A stretch of 64,000 nucleotides of DNA, from NCBI GenBank assembly GCA_043720395.1, contig JAYSSR010000057.1:1-64000 (forward strand), given 5' to 3'. The notes under the pieces were generated by a model. The model had not been told where the DNA came from, searched no databases, and saw nothing but the letters and a program-made list of their open reading frames with translations. The number at the start of each line of letters is the position of its first letter. Position 1 is the stretch's first letter. Positions 26,323 through 33,977 of the stretch are shown here, in pieces. A program made the translations under genes and the position numbers. Origin of the DNA: JANOYY01 sp043720395. Lineage in GTDB: Bacteria; Actinomycetota; Acidimicrobiia; Acidimicrobiales; JANYDT01.

Positions 26323-26829
26323 ATGTCGCAGATCGCCGCCGCCGCCGCTGACGACGATGCAGCCAACTCGCGAGGTCCACGCGAATGGGTTCTTCAGCCG
26401 GGACAATTTGGAGCATTGCCGGCGCGGGAGTACCAGGCACTTTGGTTTGAACTTCGTACCTGGTCGTGGAAGTCGCTCGCCATCGTTCCGACCGTCGTCG
26501 GTGCCAGTGAACTCGACGTTGCCGAACAGTTGGTGGTGGTTGGCGTGGCCAACACGAACCGGCGAATGTCGTTGATCTCGGCCGAAGGGGCCACCGTCGC
26601 AGACACGGACCGTGTGATCGCCATGATCCGTGCGGCCGAGTCACGTGGTGATCGGGTGATCGTGGCAACGGATGCCATCACCGACAACCCCGCGGCCGCG
26701 CCAATCATTCGGGCGGTCAACGGCACCGTTATTTCCGTGCGCCTCGGGCGCAGCGATACTGCCGACGTCGAGAGAGCTGTCCGGTCGATCAATCGAAACC
26801 GCATCATCGGGATGATCACGCGTCAATGA
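26323..26829 (+). CDS. Chain-length kinase-like (CpsD/BY-kinase-like) protein lacking a P-loop
   Basis: 168 residues. The pattern of strands and helices, ending in AAAPIIRAVNGTVISVRLG-like and a DVERAVRSINRNRIIGMI segment, matches the C-terminal half of CpsD/BY-kinase ATPases that partner Wzz proteins. The place where the Walker A P-loop should be reads SLAIVPTVVGASELDVAEQL and has no GKT, and no tyrosine tail is present. It is therefore predicted not to hydrolyse ATP. The ATG at 26323 follows GAGAGGA. It may act as a regulatory or docking partner of the Wzz-like protein; a free-standing pseudo-enzyme is the simplest reading. Confidence 0.7.
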   Translation: MSQIAAAAADDDAANSRGPREWVLQPGQFGALPAREYQALWFELRTWSWKSLAIVPTVVGASELDVAEQLVVVGVANTNRRMSLISAEGATVADTDRVIAMIRAAESRGDRVIVATDAITDNPAAAPIIRAVNGTVISVRLGRSDTADVERAVRSINRNRIIGMITRQ

Positions 26830-26842
26830 CGCGGAGCCGGAC

Positions 26843-29290
26843 GTGAGCACTCCGTCTCGCAGACGCAGCACCGGCCATCTCGTAGTGGTCGTTGCCCTGT
26901 GCGTAGGTGCCGCGGCCTGTGGGGCGACAACGCCGGATGGACCCGCTAGCGGCTTGGCGACCAGCTCGTTGCCGGGCTCACAAGCGGCCCCGGCGGTCAC
27001 GGCCACGACCCCATCGATCGAGCTGTCCTCGGCCATCGACGCTGAGCCCACCTTGGCCCCAGACGGAACCGACGCCGAAGGCGCGGACACGCCAATCGTC
27101 GTTCTGCAGGTTGTCTACCAGGGCAGACTGGCCAAGGGCTGGACTGATGCTGGCTGGTCCGCAGACCGAGTCGTGACTGGCGGCCCGGCGGCGATCGACC
27201 TCGGTGATGGCGGCGGCTGGTTGTTGCAGGGGGTTCCCGCGGCCGAGGCGACTGCGCTGGAATTTCGATTTCGACCTCCTCGAGAGCTCGGCGCCTTTGT
27301 CCTTGTCACGGTTGGTGCCGGTTATCGGCAAAATGTCGGACGGGAGGTACTGCTTGCCAACAACCGGCCCGGGCCCGACGGCTGGACCGACGTGCGCATT
27401 CCCTTGATCCAGCTCAATCCAAAATCCGTTGTGATCGATGCACTCAGGTTTCGCTCGGCGCGGAATCTGGCGTCACCCTTCCGGGTCGAATTCGATGGGC
27501 TCCGATTTACAACCGGTGGTTCGCTTCGTCGGTATGGCACGCCACCTGACCCTTCGCCCTCACCGGGCGTCGCTGCAAACGGTGCCTCTGCGGATGCAAC
27601 GCCTACGGCCAACGACAAGCGCCCGACGACCCTGGCCCGCAGAGTCACGAAGCGCCAAACGACGCGCCGTCCTACGTCGACGCGCCGCCCGACAACGGTG
27701 CCTACGTCCACGAATGGACCCTCGACCGCAGGGACCGGACCGGCACCCGAATTGGCCACGGACACGTCGATGTCTGTGGACTGCCGCTCGAACGTCAAGG
27801 CGATCAGCCCGCTTATTTATGGCATCGGCTGGTCAGGTGCCTCCTACCAACGCGACGTCCCCTGGGATCTGTCGGCGACGGCAAATCGGTGGGGTGGGAA
27901 TCCCACGAGCCGTTACAACTGGCAACTGGGCAACGCCTGGAACACGGCAAACGATTACTTCTTCCGCAACGTTCAAATCAGTGATGCCGCGAACACTATG
28001 GACACCTTTCTGGCCGCGAACGACACTCATGGACTCGCAAGCGCGGTAAGCGTCCCTGCGCTCGGATGGGTTGCCAAAGATACGTCCACATATAGCTTTC
28101 CGGTTCAACAGTTCGGCCGTCAGCAGCACACAGATCCGGAAATCGCAGACGCTGGCAACGGCATGATCGCGTCCGGCAAACGCTTGGTTCCTGGACCGCC
28201 GAACCGAACAAGTGTCGAGTCGACGCCAGCATCGATTGCGGAGTGGGTTCGGTCGAAGCTGACCGGTCGCGTCACGATGTATTTCATTGACAACGAACCC
28301 GAGCTTTGGGACTCCACCCATGCAGATGTCCACCCCGATGCTGTCGGCTACGACGAAATTCTTCGCAAGACGATCGACTATGCCTCCGCAATTCGCCAGG
28401 GCGATCCCTCCGCCGTGATCGCCGCTCCGTCGTCGTGGGGATGGCCGGCCTACAGTTACTCAGGGATCGATGCGAAGGCGGGCTTCGACAAGGCCCCTGA
28501 CCGGCGTGCTCATGGCAACCTCCCATTCCTCGCGTGGTACCTGCAAGAGGTACGGGCCTACGAGCAAAAGCACAATGTGACGCTGCTCAACCTGTTGGAC
28601 GTACACTTCTATCCGGCTGCGAGCGGTGTGTTTTCGAACACCACCGACGCAGACACTGCCGCCCTGCGTATTCGACAGGTTCGGGGGCTCTGGGACCAGA
28701 GCTATGTCGATGAATCCTGGGTCGGCGAGGCGATCTATCTGATTCCTCGGCTCCGTGCGTGGATCGACAAGTACCGCCCAGGTCTTGGCATCTCGATCGG
28801 TGAGTGGAATTTCGGCGGGGAGAACCATATGAGTGGTGGTCTGGCCACGGCGGAAGCCCTCGGGCGCTTCGGTAGGGAAGGAGTGACGTCGGCGTATTAC
28901 TGGACTGCGCCACCGCCAGGGAGCCCGTCCGCCATGGCGTTCCGTGCCTTTCGCAACTTCGACGGGAAGGGCGGAAAATTTCATGATATATCCATCGACG
29001 CGCTGGTGAATAATGGGAACGGAACTCGCGAGAACCTTTCGGTTTTTGCGTCGAAGAATGCCGTCCAGAGTCAACTTGTCTTCGTAATACTGAATACGAG
29101 TCCATCAGCACAGCGAGTGGCCGATGTTGCACTGAATGACTGTGGTCGGCTCCAAAGCTTCGAGACCTTCCGCTATGCCGTCGGGTCGCGGGGTTTCGAG
29201 GAGGGTCCCACGTATGCTGCCCGACGTGACTCGTTCGCGGTTGCCTTGCCGCCGTACTCGATCACCGTCGTCAGGGCTCAGACGCGCTGA
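26843..29290 (+). CDS. Secreted lipoprotein glycoside hydrolase, family GH44
   Basis: 815 residues starting at GTG 26843, with a ribosome site GCGGAG. A lipoprotein signal ends at GAAAC (C26), so it is anchored on the outer face of the membrane. Residues about 70-225 form a beta-rich carbohydrate-binding-like module; a Thr/Arg/Pro-rich linker follows (about 240-310). The rest is a GH44 catalytic barrel: ISPLIYGIGWSG, RWGGNPTSRYNW, the acid/base E485 in FIDNEPELW and the nucleophile E654 in SIGEWNFGG. GH44 enzymes cut beta-1,4-glucans and xyloglucan. Within a polysaccharide cluster it may trim or release the self-made polymer, or degrade environmental glycan. Both catalytic residues are retained, so activity is expected. 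Confidence 0.9.
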   Translation: MSTPSRRRSTGHLVVVVALCVGAAACGATTPDGPASGLATSSLPGSQAAPAVTATTPSIELSSAIDAEPTLAPDGTDAEGADTPIVVLQVVYQGRLAKGWTDAGWSADRVVTGGPAAIDLGDGGGWLLQGVPAAEATALEFRFRPPRELGAFVLVTVGAGYRQNVGREVLLANNRPGPDGWTDVRIPLIQLNPKSVVIDALRFRSARNLASPFRVEFDGLRFTTGGSLRRYGTPPDPSPSPGVAANGASADATPTANDKRPTTLARRVTKRQTTRRPTSTRRPTTVPTSTNGPSTAGTGPAPELATDTSMSVDCRSNVKAISPLIYGIGWSGASYQRDVPWDLSATANRWGGNPTSRYNWQLGNAWNTANDYFFRNVQISDAANTMDTFLAANDTHGLASAVSVPALGWVAKDTSTYSFPVQQFGRQQHTDPEIADAGNGMIASGKRLVPGPPNRTSVESTPASIAEWVRSKLTGRVTMYFIDNEPELWDSTHADVHPDAVGYDEILRKTIDYASAIRQGDPSAVIAAPSSWGWPAYSYSGIDAKAGFDKAPDRRAHGNLPFLAWYLQEVRAYEQKHNVTLLNLLDVHFYPAASGVFSNTTDADTAALRIRQVRGLWDQSYVDESWVGEAIYLIPRLRAWIDKYRPGLGISIGEWNFGGENHMSGGLATAEALGRFGREGVTSAYYWTAPPPGSPSAMAFRAFRNFDGKGGKFHDISIDALVNNGNGTRENLSVFASKNAVQSQLVFVILNTSPSAQRVADVALNDCGRLQSFETFRYAVGSRGFEEGPTYAARRDSFAVALPPYSITVVRAQTR

Positions 29291-29301
29291 GACGCGCTCA
29301 G
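29277..29301. terminator. Interlocked hairpin pair at the GH44 stop codon
   Basis: The sequence reads CTCAG-ACGCG-CTGAG-ACGCG-CTCAG, so the middle arm can pair with either outer arm in two mutually exclusive 5-bp hairpins. The GH44 TGA lies inside it. Without a U-tract, termination is only a guess. Confidence 0.3.
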
Positions 29302-29359
29302 ACCCGCTGGCAATGAGCTTTCCTTCAAGTCCGAATGTGGTGACGCCGATGACCGACTC

Positions 29360-30898
29360 GTGACGATGCCCGCAATCGCGCACGATCCGCACGTCGGTGA
29401 CCAGCACACGCCCGGCTCGGTGCCGGGTGGACTTGAGCTGCACTCCGACGCGTCCGTCGTGGGACTCGACATCTCCGAGGTTTCGGTCGTGTTGGTCGAG
29501 GGTCAGCCGGTCGTGGTTCCGCTGCCTCGCTCAGTTGCGGTCGACGCGGGATTCGAGCTCCTGGACGTTGCGGACGACGTGCTCTTCGCGCTCGGCGTCC
29601 GGCGTCCGGTCGCAGTGGACTCTCCCGTCGCAGCAGCTCCCGTTCCCGAGGCACAACTTCTTCAGGTGGGAGACCTTGATTCCCCGGTGGATGCTTTGGC
29701 CCCGGTAACGGACAAACTGGCTCGTCCAGCGATGCCCTCGTCGCCGGTCGAGCCCGTTCTTGCGCCGGGCGTTGCACGACGAATCGATGACCAGGACAAC
29801 CTGACCGAAGACATTTTCCGTCTCGAACACCAATCGGACGCAGGTTCACCAGCTCGGCCCTACGCAGTTGGTGCCGCCGCCAGGCACGATGGAATCGACG
29901 CGGAACCCCAGGTCTGGCCCGACGTGGAACGCCGTCACCACGACCGAGACGCTTCGTCTGAGGCTGATCGCATCGAAACCGGTGCCACCGATGACGGACC
30001 GATTACCCCTGCCCCGAGCCGGGCCGAACCAATGGAGTCTTCCGTGTTGAGTCTTGCAGAGGCACCGTTGTTCCCTGCGGAGGTGCCGTTGTTTCCTGCC
30101 GCCGAGGCACCTCTGTTTCCGGCGGACGCACCGTTGTTTCCTGCCGCCGAGGCACCTCTGTTTCCGGCGGAGGCACCGTTGTTTCCGGCCGAGGCACCTC
30201 TGTTTCCTGCGGCACGACCCCTGTTGGTGGAGGCCAGTCACGCACGTCGGACGACCTCAAGCGGATTTGTGCTTCGCCTTGATGACCTTTCCATCACTGC
30301 CGGTGACATTGTGGTGGTGCGCGGTGGCGAGCGGTCGGGCAAGACGCTGCTCGTGCGACTCCTCGCGGGGTTTGACTCGCTCGATTCGGGCACGCTGGAC
30401 GTAGCTGGAACGTCGAATGCGCTGATCTCGGACGAGGAGCGGACTATCCGGGAAGGGGCATCGCTCGGTTATGCCTCGACGGCACCGATGCTCGTGACCG
30501 ACCTCACGGTGCTCGAGAACGTCGAACTCGCGCTTCTCGTGCAGGAGGTCGCCGCCGGTGATGCTGAGACCGCTGCCCGTGTCGAACTTCAAGCGCTCGG
30601 CATCGAGCATCTGGCCGAACGTCGCGGCGATTCTCTCGCGAGGTCCGAGGCGGTCAAGGTGGGACTGGCCCGGGCGCTCGTCGGCGAGCCGGCCCTGATT
30701 GTCGCCGACGATGTCACTCTCGGTCTGGCAGACGACACCGTCAGCGACCTCCTCTATCGCCTTCTTGTTGTGGCATTCGAGGGTTCCGCAGTCGTCGTCA
30801 CAACGACCGATCCGCGGGTTTGGCACGCGTTGGTCGTCGAGCGAGGAGCGCGGGCGGCGTCGCTCGACAACGGCCTGCTGGTCCTCGACTCCGAGTAA
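29360..30898 (+). CDS. Orphan ABC-type ATPase with repeat linker
   Basis: 512 residues from GTG 29360 (ATG 29366 is also possible). Residues 1-230 are acidic, low-complexity and unassigned. Residues 234-285 are seven PLFPA repeats. From about residue 295 comes an ABC ATPase: Walker A GGERSGKT (G322-T329), Q-loop region poorly conserved, signature LARSE in place of LSGGQ, and Walker B IVADD with Asp where the catalytic Glu is expected. A late TTTD stands where the H-loop is usual. ATP binding looks plausible but hydrolysis may be impaired. No membrane segment and no permease partner are nearby, so export is unproven. The gene ends exopolysaccharide cluster 1; a regulatory or scaffold role is equally possible. 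Confidence 0.72.
   Translation: MTMPAIAHDPHVGDQHTPGSVPGGLELHSDASVVGLDISEVSVVLVEGQPVVVPLPRSVAVDAGFELLDVADDVLFALGVRRPVAVDSPVAAAPVPEAQLLQVGDLDSPVDALAPVTDKLARPAMPSSPVEPVLAPGVARRIDDQDNLTEDIFRLEHQSDAGSPARPYAVGAAARHDGIDAEPQVWPDVERRHHDRDASSEADRIETGATDDGPITPAPSRAEPMESSVLSLAEAPLFPAEVPLFPAAEAPLFPADAPLFPAAEAPLFPAEAPLFPAEAPLFPAARPLLVEASHARRTTSSGFVLRLDDLSITAGDIVVVRGGERSGKTLLVRLLAGFDSLDSGTLDVAGTSNALISDEERTIREGASLGYASTAPMLVTDLTVLENVELALLVQEVAAGDAETAARVELQALGIEHLAERRGDSLARSEAVKVGLARALVGEPALIVADDVTLGLADDTVSDLLYRLLVVAFEGSAVVVTTTDPRVWHALVVERGARAASLDNGLLVLDSE
30059..30214. repeat. In-frame tandem repeat of PLFPA units
   Basis: Seven tandem units of 21 or 24 bp encode EAPLFPA-type heptapeptides or octapeptides (four of 21 bp, three of 24 bp). 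The units keep frame exactly and the DNA copies are near-identical, indicating recent expansion. They form a linker between the N-terminal region and the ATPase domain. Confidence 0.95.
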
Positions 30899-30932
30899 CT
30901 CTGCGAGGTCATTTCGATCTGGTCGACTGCTG

Positions 30933-30953
30933 CAATGAATTGGACCATCATTG
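30933..30953. promoter_or_regulatory. Inverted repeat at the LysR gene start
   Basis: CAATGA and TCATTG are perfect complements separated by 9 nt and end 6 nt before the LysR ATG. The position suits an autoregulatory operator that blocks the ribosome site or promoter of this gene, which is common in the family; the exact T-N11-A pattern is not present. Confidence 0.35.
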
Positions 30954-30959
30954 TGAGCG

Positions 30960-31889
30960 ATGGATCTTCGCCAGCTCGCTGCGCTGACCGCGGTCGCTGA
31001 CTGCGGCACGTTCTCCGCGGCCGCAGATCGCCTGCACACGGTCCAGTCAAACATCTCCGCGCATATCGCCCGCCTGGAGCGCCAACTCGGAGTGCAGCTC
31101 ATCGACCGGACGGCCGGACGGCTCACCGAGGAGGGCGAAGTCGTTGTTGCCCGGGCGAGGCGCATCCACAACGAGCTTGAGGCGCTCGTGGCCGACGTCA
31201 ACGCGTTGCGCAACGAGGTCATCGGCGAAGTGCGCGTCGGGATCATCGGCACCGTTGCCCGATGGCTCGTGCCTGCGTTGCACGATCGAATGAACGAAAT
31301 GCATCCAGGTGTGCACATGGTGGTCGTCGATGCGTCGACAACGTCGTTGGCACCGCAGCTACTCGCCGGTTCGCTGTCGCTCGCCGTCGTCAACCTGCCA
31401 ATCGCCGATCCCGAGATGAGTGTCACGATGCTCTTCAGCGAGGAGATGCTGGCGGTGATCCCACTCGGGCACTCGCTGTTCGGGCGAACCTCATTGTCGG
31501 TAACGGACCTCCACGAGATCCCGCTGATCCTCCCGCCGCGTGGAACGTCGTACCGCAACGAGCTGGATCGTTCCGTCGAAGCGGCGGACATCACCCTCGT
31601 GCCGCAGGCGGAGATCGACGGGGTGCGGCTCATTACGTCGCTTGCCTTCGACGGCGTCGGGGTGGCCGTGGTCCCGTCGACCGCTGTGCCTGTATTCCTG
31701 TCCGGCCCCTGGAAGGCGCTGCCGATCAGCGGCATGCTGCCGCGATCGGTCGGGGTCGTGCAGCGCCGACGTGGCATGCTCCCGGCCCCGGCTCGGGCAC
31801 TGTTGTCGGTGTTGCGCGAGGTGCTGCCGGTCGAGGCAGCAAAACAGCGGGGCGTGTCGCTTGCCGTGCCGGTGCCGCCTTCAGGCTGA
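30960..31889 (+). CDS. LysR-family transcription regulator
   Basis: 309 residues. The N-terminal helix-turn-helix is typical (LRQLAALTAVADCGTFSAAADRLHTVQSNISAHIARLERQLG), with the family Arg/Lys-rich recognition helix; a dimerisation helix follows (EELEALVADVNALRNEV-like). The rest is the two-lobed effector domain, beginning at EVRVGIIGTVARWLVPAL. The regulated genes are unknown. It is immediately upstream of an LLM oxidoreductase on the same strand, with a 43-nt gap, so co-transcription or control of that gene is plausible. Start chosen because it yields the family's canonical N-terminus. Confidence 0.93.
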   Translation: MDLRQLAALTAVADCGTFSAAADRLHTVQSNISAHIARLERQLGVQLIDRTAGRLTEEGEVVVARARRIHNELEALVADVNALRNEVIGEVRVGIIGTVARWLVPALHDRMNEMHPGVHMVVVDASTTSLAPQLLAGSLSLAVVNLPIADPEMSVTMLFSEEMLAVIPLGHSLFGRTSLSVTDLHEIPLILPPRGTSYRNELDRSVEAADITLVPQAEIDGVRLITSLAFDGVGVAVVPSTAVPVFLSGPWKALPISGMLPRSVGVVQRRRGMLPAPARALLSVLREVLPVEAAKQRGVSLAVPVPPSG

Positions 31890-31932
31890 GGGCGGTGGGT
31901 CCTGATTGGCCCGTCCGGTAGCGTCGTGGTCG

Positions 31933-32880
31933 ATGCCCATCACGCCCGTCCATGCATCCAAACCGTTCCGATTCGGCATTCAGGTGCGCAACGCTCCGAC
32001 TGGAACCGCCTGGCGTGTCCTTGCTCGCAAGGCCGAAGACCTCGGCTTTTCAACGCTGTTCATGCCGGACCACTTCGACGACGCATGGAGCCCGACCGTC
32101 CCGCTCACGGTTGCCGCGGAAGCAACCTCGACGTTGCGCGTCGGGGCGCTGGTGTTCGACAACGACTACCGCCATCCGCTGATACTTGCCCGTGACATGG
32201 CGGCCCTGGACGTGATCACGGAGGGGCGCGTCGAGTTCGGTCTCGGAGCGGGCTGGATGACGTCGGACTATGAACAGTCCGGGATCGCACACGACCGTGC
32301 GGGCGTGCGAATCGACCGAATGGAGGAAGCTTTGGCAGTGGTCCGACAGCTGTGGACGCAGGACTCGGCGACCTTCTCGGGCACCCACTATCAGCTCCGT
32401 GAGGCGACCTGTCGACCCGTTCCCTTCACGCCGGGCGGCCCGCCGGTGCTGATTGGCGGGGGCGGCAAGCGGGTGCTCGGCGTTGCCGCGCGGCACGCGT
32501 CGATCGTCGGCGTGAACCCCGAGCTCTACGACGGTGTCGGCGGGGCCGTCGCTGCGTCAACCGCGGTCGCCGACCGATACCACGAACGTATCGGATGGAT
32601 TCGTGACGCGGCTGGCGAACGCTTCGACGACATCGAGCTGCAGATCCTGTGCCAGTTCGAGCAGGTCACCCCAGACCGTGACGCGCTCTACGCAGGAATG
32701 GCCCCGATGTTCGGGCTAAGTGCGGAGCAGGCCGCACGGGTTCCGGTGGTGTTGGCGGGAACGGTGGAGCAGATCATCGAGCAGTTGCAGGAGCGTCGTG
32801 CGGAGTTCGGGTTCAGTTATGTGGTCGTCCATGACCTCGACGCGTTTGCTCCGGTGGTCGCGGCGTTGGCCGGGCAGTAA
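31933..32880 (+). CDS. LLM-class F420-dependent oxidoreductase
   Basis: 315 residues with the bacterial luciferase-like fold: RFGIQVRNAP at the start, then LGFSTLFMPDHFDD, RVEFGLGAGWM and PVLIGGGGKRVLGVAA. It matches the TIGR03621-type subfamily of actinobacterial F420-dependent enzymes, which reduce or oxidise small molecules with coenzyme F420. The ATG at 31933 gives the family N-terminus; an in-frame start at 31906 would add nine residues. The gene is 6 nt upstream of nadD on the same strand, an unusual pairing whose meaning is not evident. Substrate unknown. Confidence 0.9.
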   Translation: MPITPVHASKPFRFGIQVRNAPTGTAWRVLARKAEDLGFSTLFMPDHFDDAWSPTVPLTVAAEATSTLRVGALVFDNDYRHPLILARDMAALDVITEGRVEFGLGAGWMTSDYEQSGIAHDRAGVRIDRMEEALAVVRQLWTQDSATFSGTHYQLREATCRPVPFTPGGPPVLIGGGGKRVLGVAARHASIVGVNPELYDGVGGAVAASTAVADRYHERIGWIRDAAGERFDDIELQILCQFEQVTPDRDALYAGMAPMFGLSAEQAARVPVVLAGTVEQIIEQLQERRAEFGFSYVVVHDLDAFAPVVAALAGQ

Positions 32881-32886
32881 GCGCGC

Positions 32887-33540
32887 ATGACTTCTGGCTC
32901 TGGTTCTGCTGCCGGCGCTGCCTCCGGTGCCCGTTCGACGCGGTCGCCGGGCGTCGAGCGCGTCGGTGTCTTCGGTGGAACGTTCGATCCAATCCACGTC
33001 GCTCACCTTGCGGTCGGCGTCGCTGCACAGCACCAACTCGGCCTGGACCGCGTGCTGTTCATGGTCGCGAACGTGCCGTGGCAGAAGGCCCAGCAGCGTC
33101 AGGTGAGTTCGGCCGAGGACCGGTTCGCGATGGTCGCGGCGTGCGTGCGTGGCCATGGCGGGTTTGAGGCGAGCCGCCTGGAGATGGACCGTGGCGGTGA
33201 CAGCTTCACGGCGGACACACTCGCGGCGCTGGCCCGCCCGAGCCGTGAGCTCTATTTGATCATCGGGTCCGATCTGGTTGGCGACCTCACAACCTGGCGG
33301 CGCTGGGAAGAACTTCCCGCGATGTGTACGTTGGCGGTGGCGCATCGTCCGGGCGAGGCGGACACGGGTTCGCTCGCGCCGGGCTGGCGAACGATTGCCG
33401 TGCACCTTCCGGCGCTCGAAATTTCGAGCACGGAGCTGCGTTCGATGGTGCGTGAGGGGCGTCCGATCGACTATCTCGTGCCTTCGGCTGCCGTCGACGT
33501 GATCATCGACAAGAATCTCTACCGAGAACCCTCCCCATGA
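32887..33540 (+). CDS. nadD: Nicotinate-nucleotide adenylyltransferase
   Basis: 217 residues. The nucleotidyltransferase signature GGTFDPIHVAH occurs near residue 30, with IIGSDLVGDLTTWRRWEE in the middle and the ISSTELR motif near the end, all characteristic of NadD. It converts nicotinate mononucleotide and ATP to deamido-NAD in NAD synthesis. The first 20 residues are low-complexity and probably not essential. It overlaps the next gene, rsfS, by 4 nt (ATGA); this nadD-rsfS pairing is widely conserved in actinobacteria and supports both assignments. Confidence 0.97.
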   Translation: MTSGSGSAAGAASGARSTRSPGVERVGVFGGTFDPIHVAHLAVGVAAQHQLGLDRVLFMVANVPWQKAQQRQVSSAEDRFAMVAACVRGHGGFEASRLEMDRGGDSFTADTLAALARPSRELYLIIGSDLVGDLTTWRRWEELPAMCTLAVAHRPGEADTGSLAPGWRTIAVHLPALEISSTELRSMVREGRPIDYLVPSAAVDVIIDKNLYREPSP

Positions 33541-33977
33541 ACCCTTCCCCGCACAAGCTCATCATCACACTCGGCGACTCGTCAGCCTTCGTTCCGACGG
33601 TTACGACAAAGCCAACCACCGCTTCCGACATCCGTACGCTGGCGCTCGTCGCGGCACGAGAGGCCGACGACAAGAAGGGCACCGAGGTGCTCGTGCTCGA
33701 CGTCGGCGACACGCTTGCGGTCACCGACATGTTCGTGATCGCCAGCGCCCCCAACACTCGTCTCGTTTCCTCCATGGCGGGCGCGATCGAAGAGGCGGTC
33801 AAGGCCGCGGGCGGCCCCGGTCCCATCGCCACGGAAGGTCTCGACGAGGCCAACTGGGTCCTGCTCGATTACGGCGGCTTCGTGGTGCACCTCTTCCTGG
33901 AGGAGACGCGTCGCTTCTACGACCTGGAGCGCCTGTTCAACGACGTCCCGGTCGTGGACTGGCGCCTCGAAGTCTGA
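33537..33977 (+). CDS. rsfS: Ribosomal silencing factor RsfS
   Basis: 146 residues. After a poorly conserved N-terminal extension, the Iojap/RsfS domain runs from ALVAAREADDKKG through VLDVGDTLAVTDMFVIASAPN to WVLLDYGGFVVHLFLEETRRFYDLERLF. It binds ribosomal protein uL14 and blocks subunit joining under nutrient stress. It is translationally coupled to nadD. Its last 61 nt overlap, convergently, the end of the sensor kinase gene on the other strand. The domain is complete. Confidence 0.97.
   Translation: MNPSPHKLIITLGDSSAFVPTVTTKPTTASDIRTLALVAAREADDKKGTEVLVLDVGDTLAVTDMFVIASAPNTRLVSSMAGAIEEAVKAAGGPGPIATEGLDEANWVLLDYGGFVVHLFLEETRRFYDLERLFNDVPVVDWRLEV

Noticed and set aside
30059..30214. Tandem repeats considered as a CRISPR array.
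   Set aside because: Units are contiguous, in frame and without unique spacers; they encode a protein linker.
29360..30898. Orphan ATPase considered as a Wzt-type O-antigen exporter ATPase.
   Set aside because: There is no Wzm-like permease next to it, no C-terminal glycan-binding domain and the signature motif is degenerate.
30257..31777. A 506-codon minus-strand frame over the orphan ATPase and LysR genes.
   Set aside because: It has no recognisable domain, spans two unrelated genes on the opposite strand and lacks a ribosome site.
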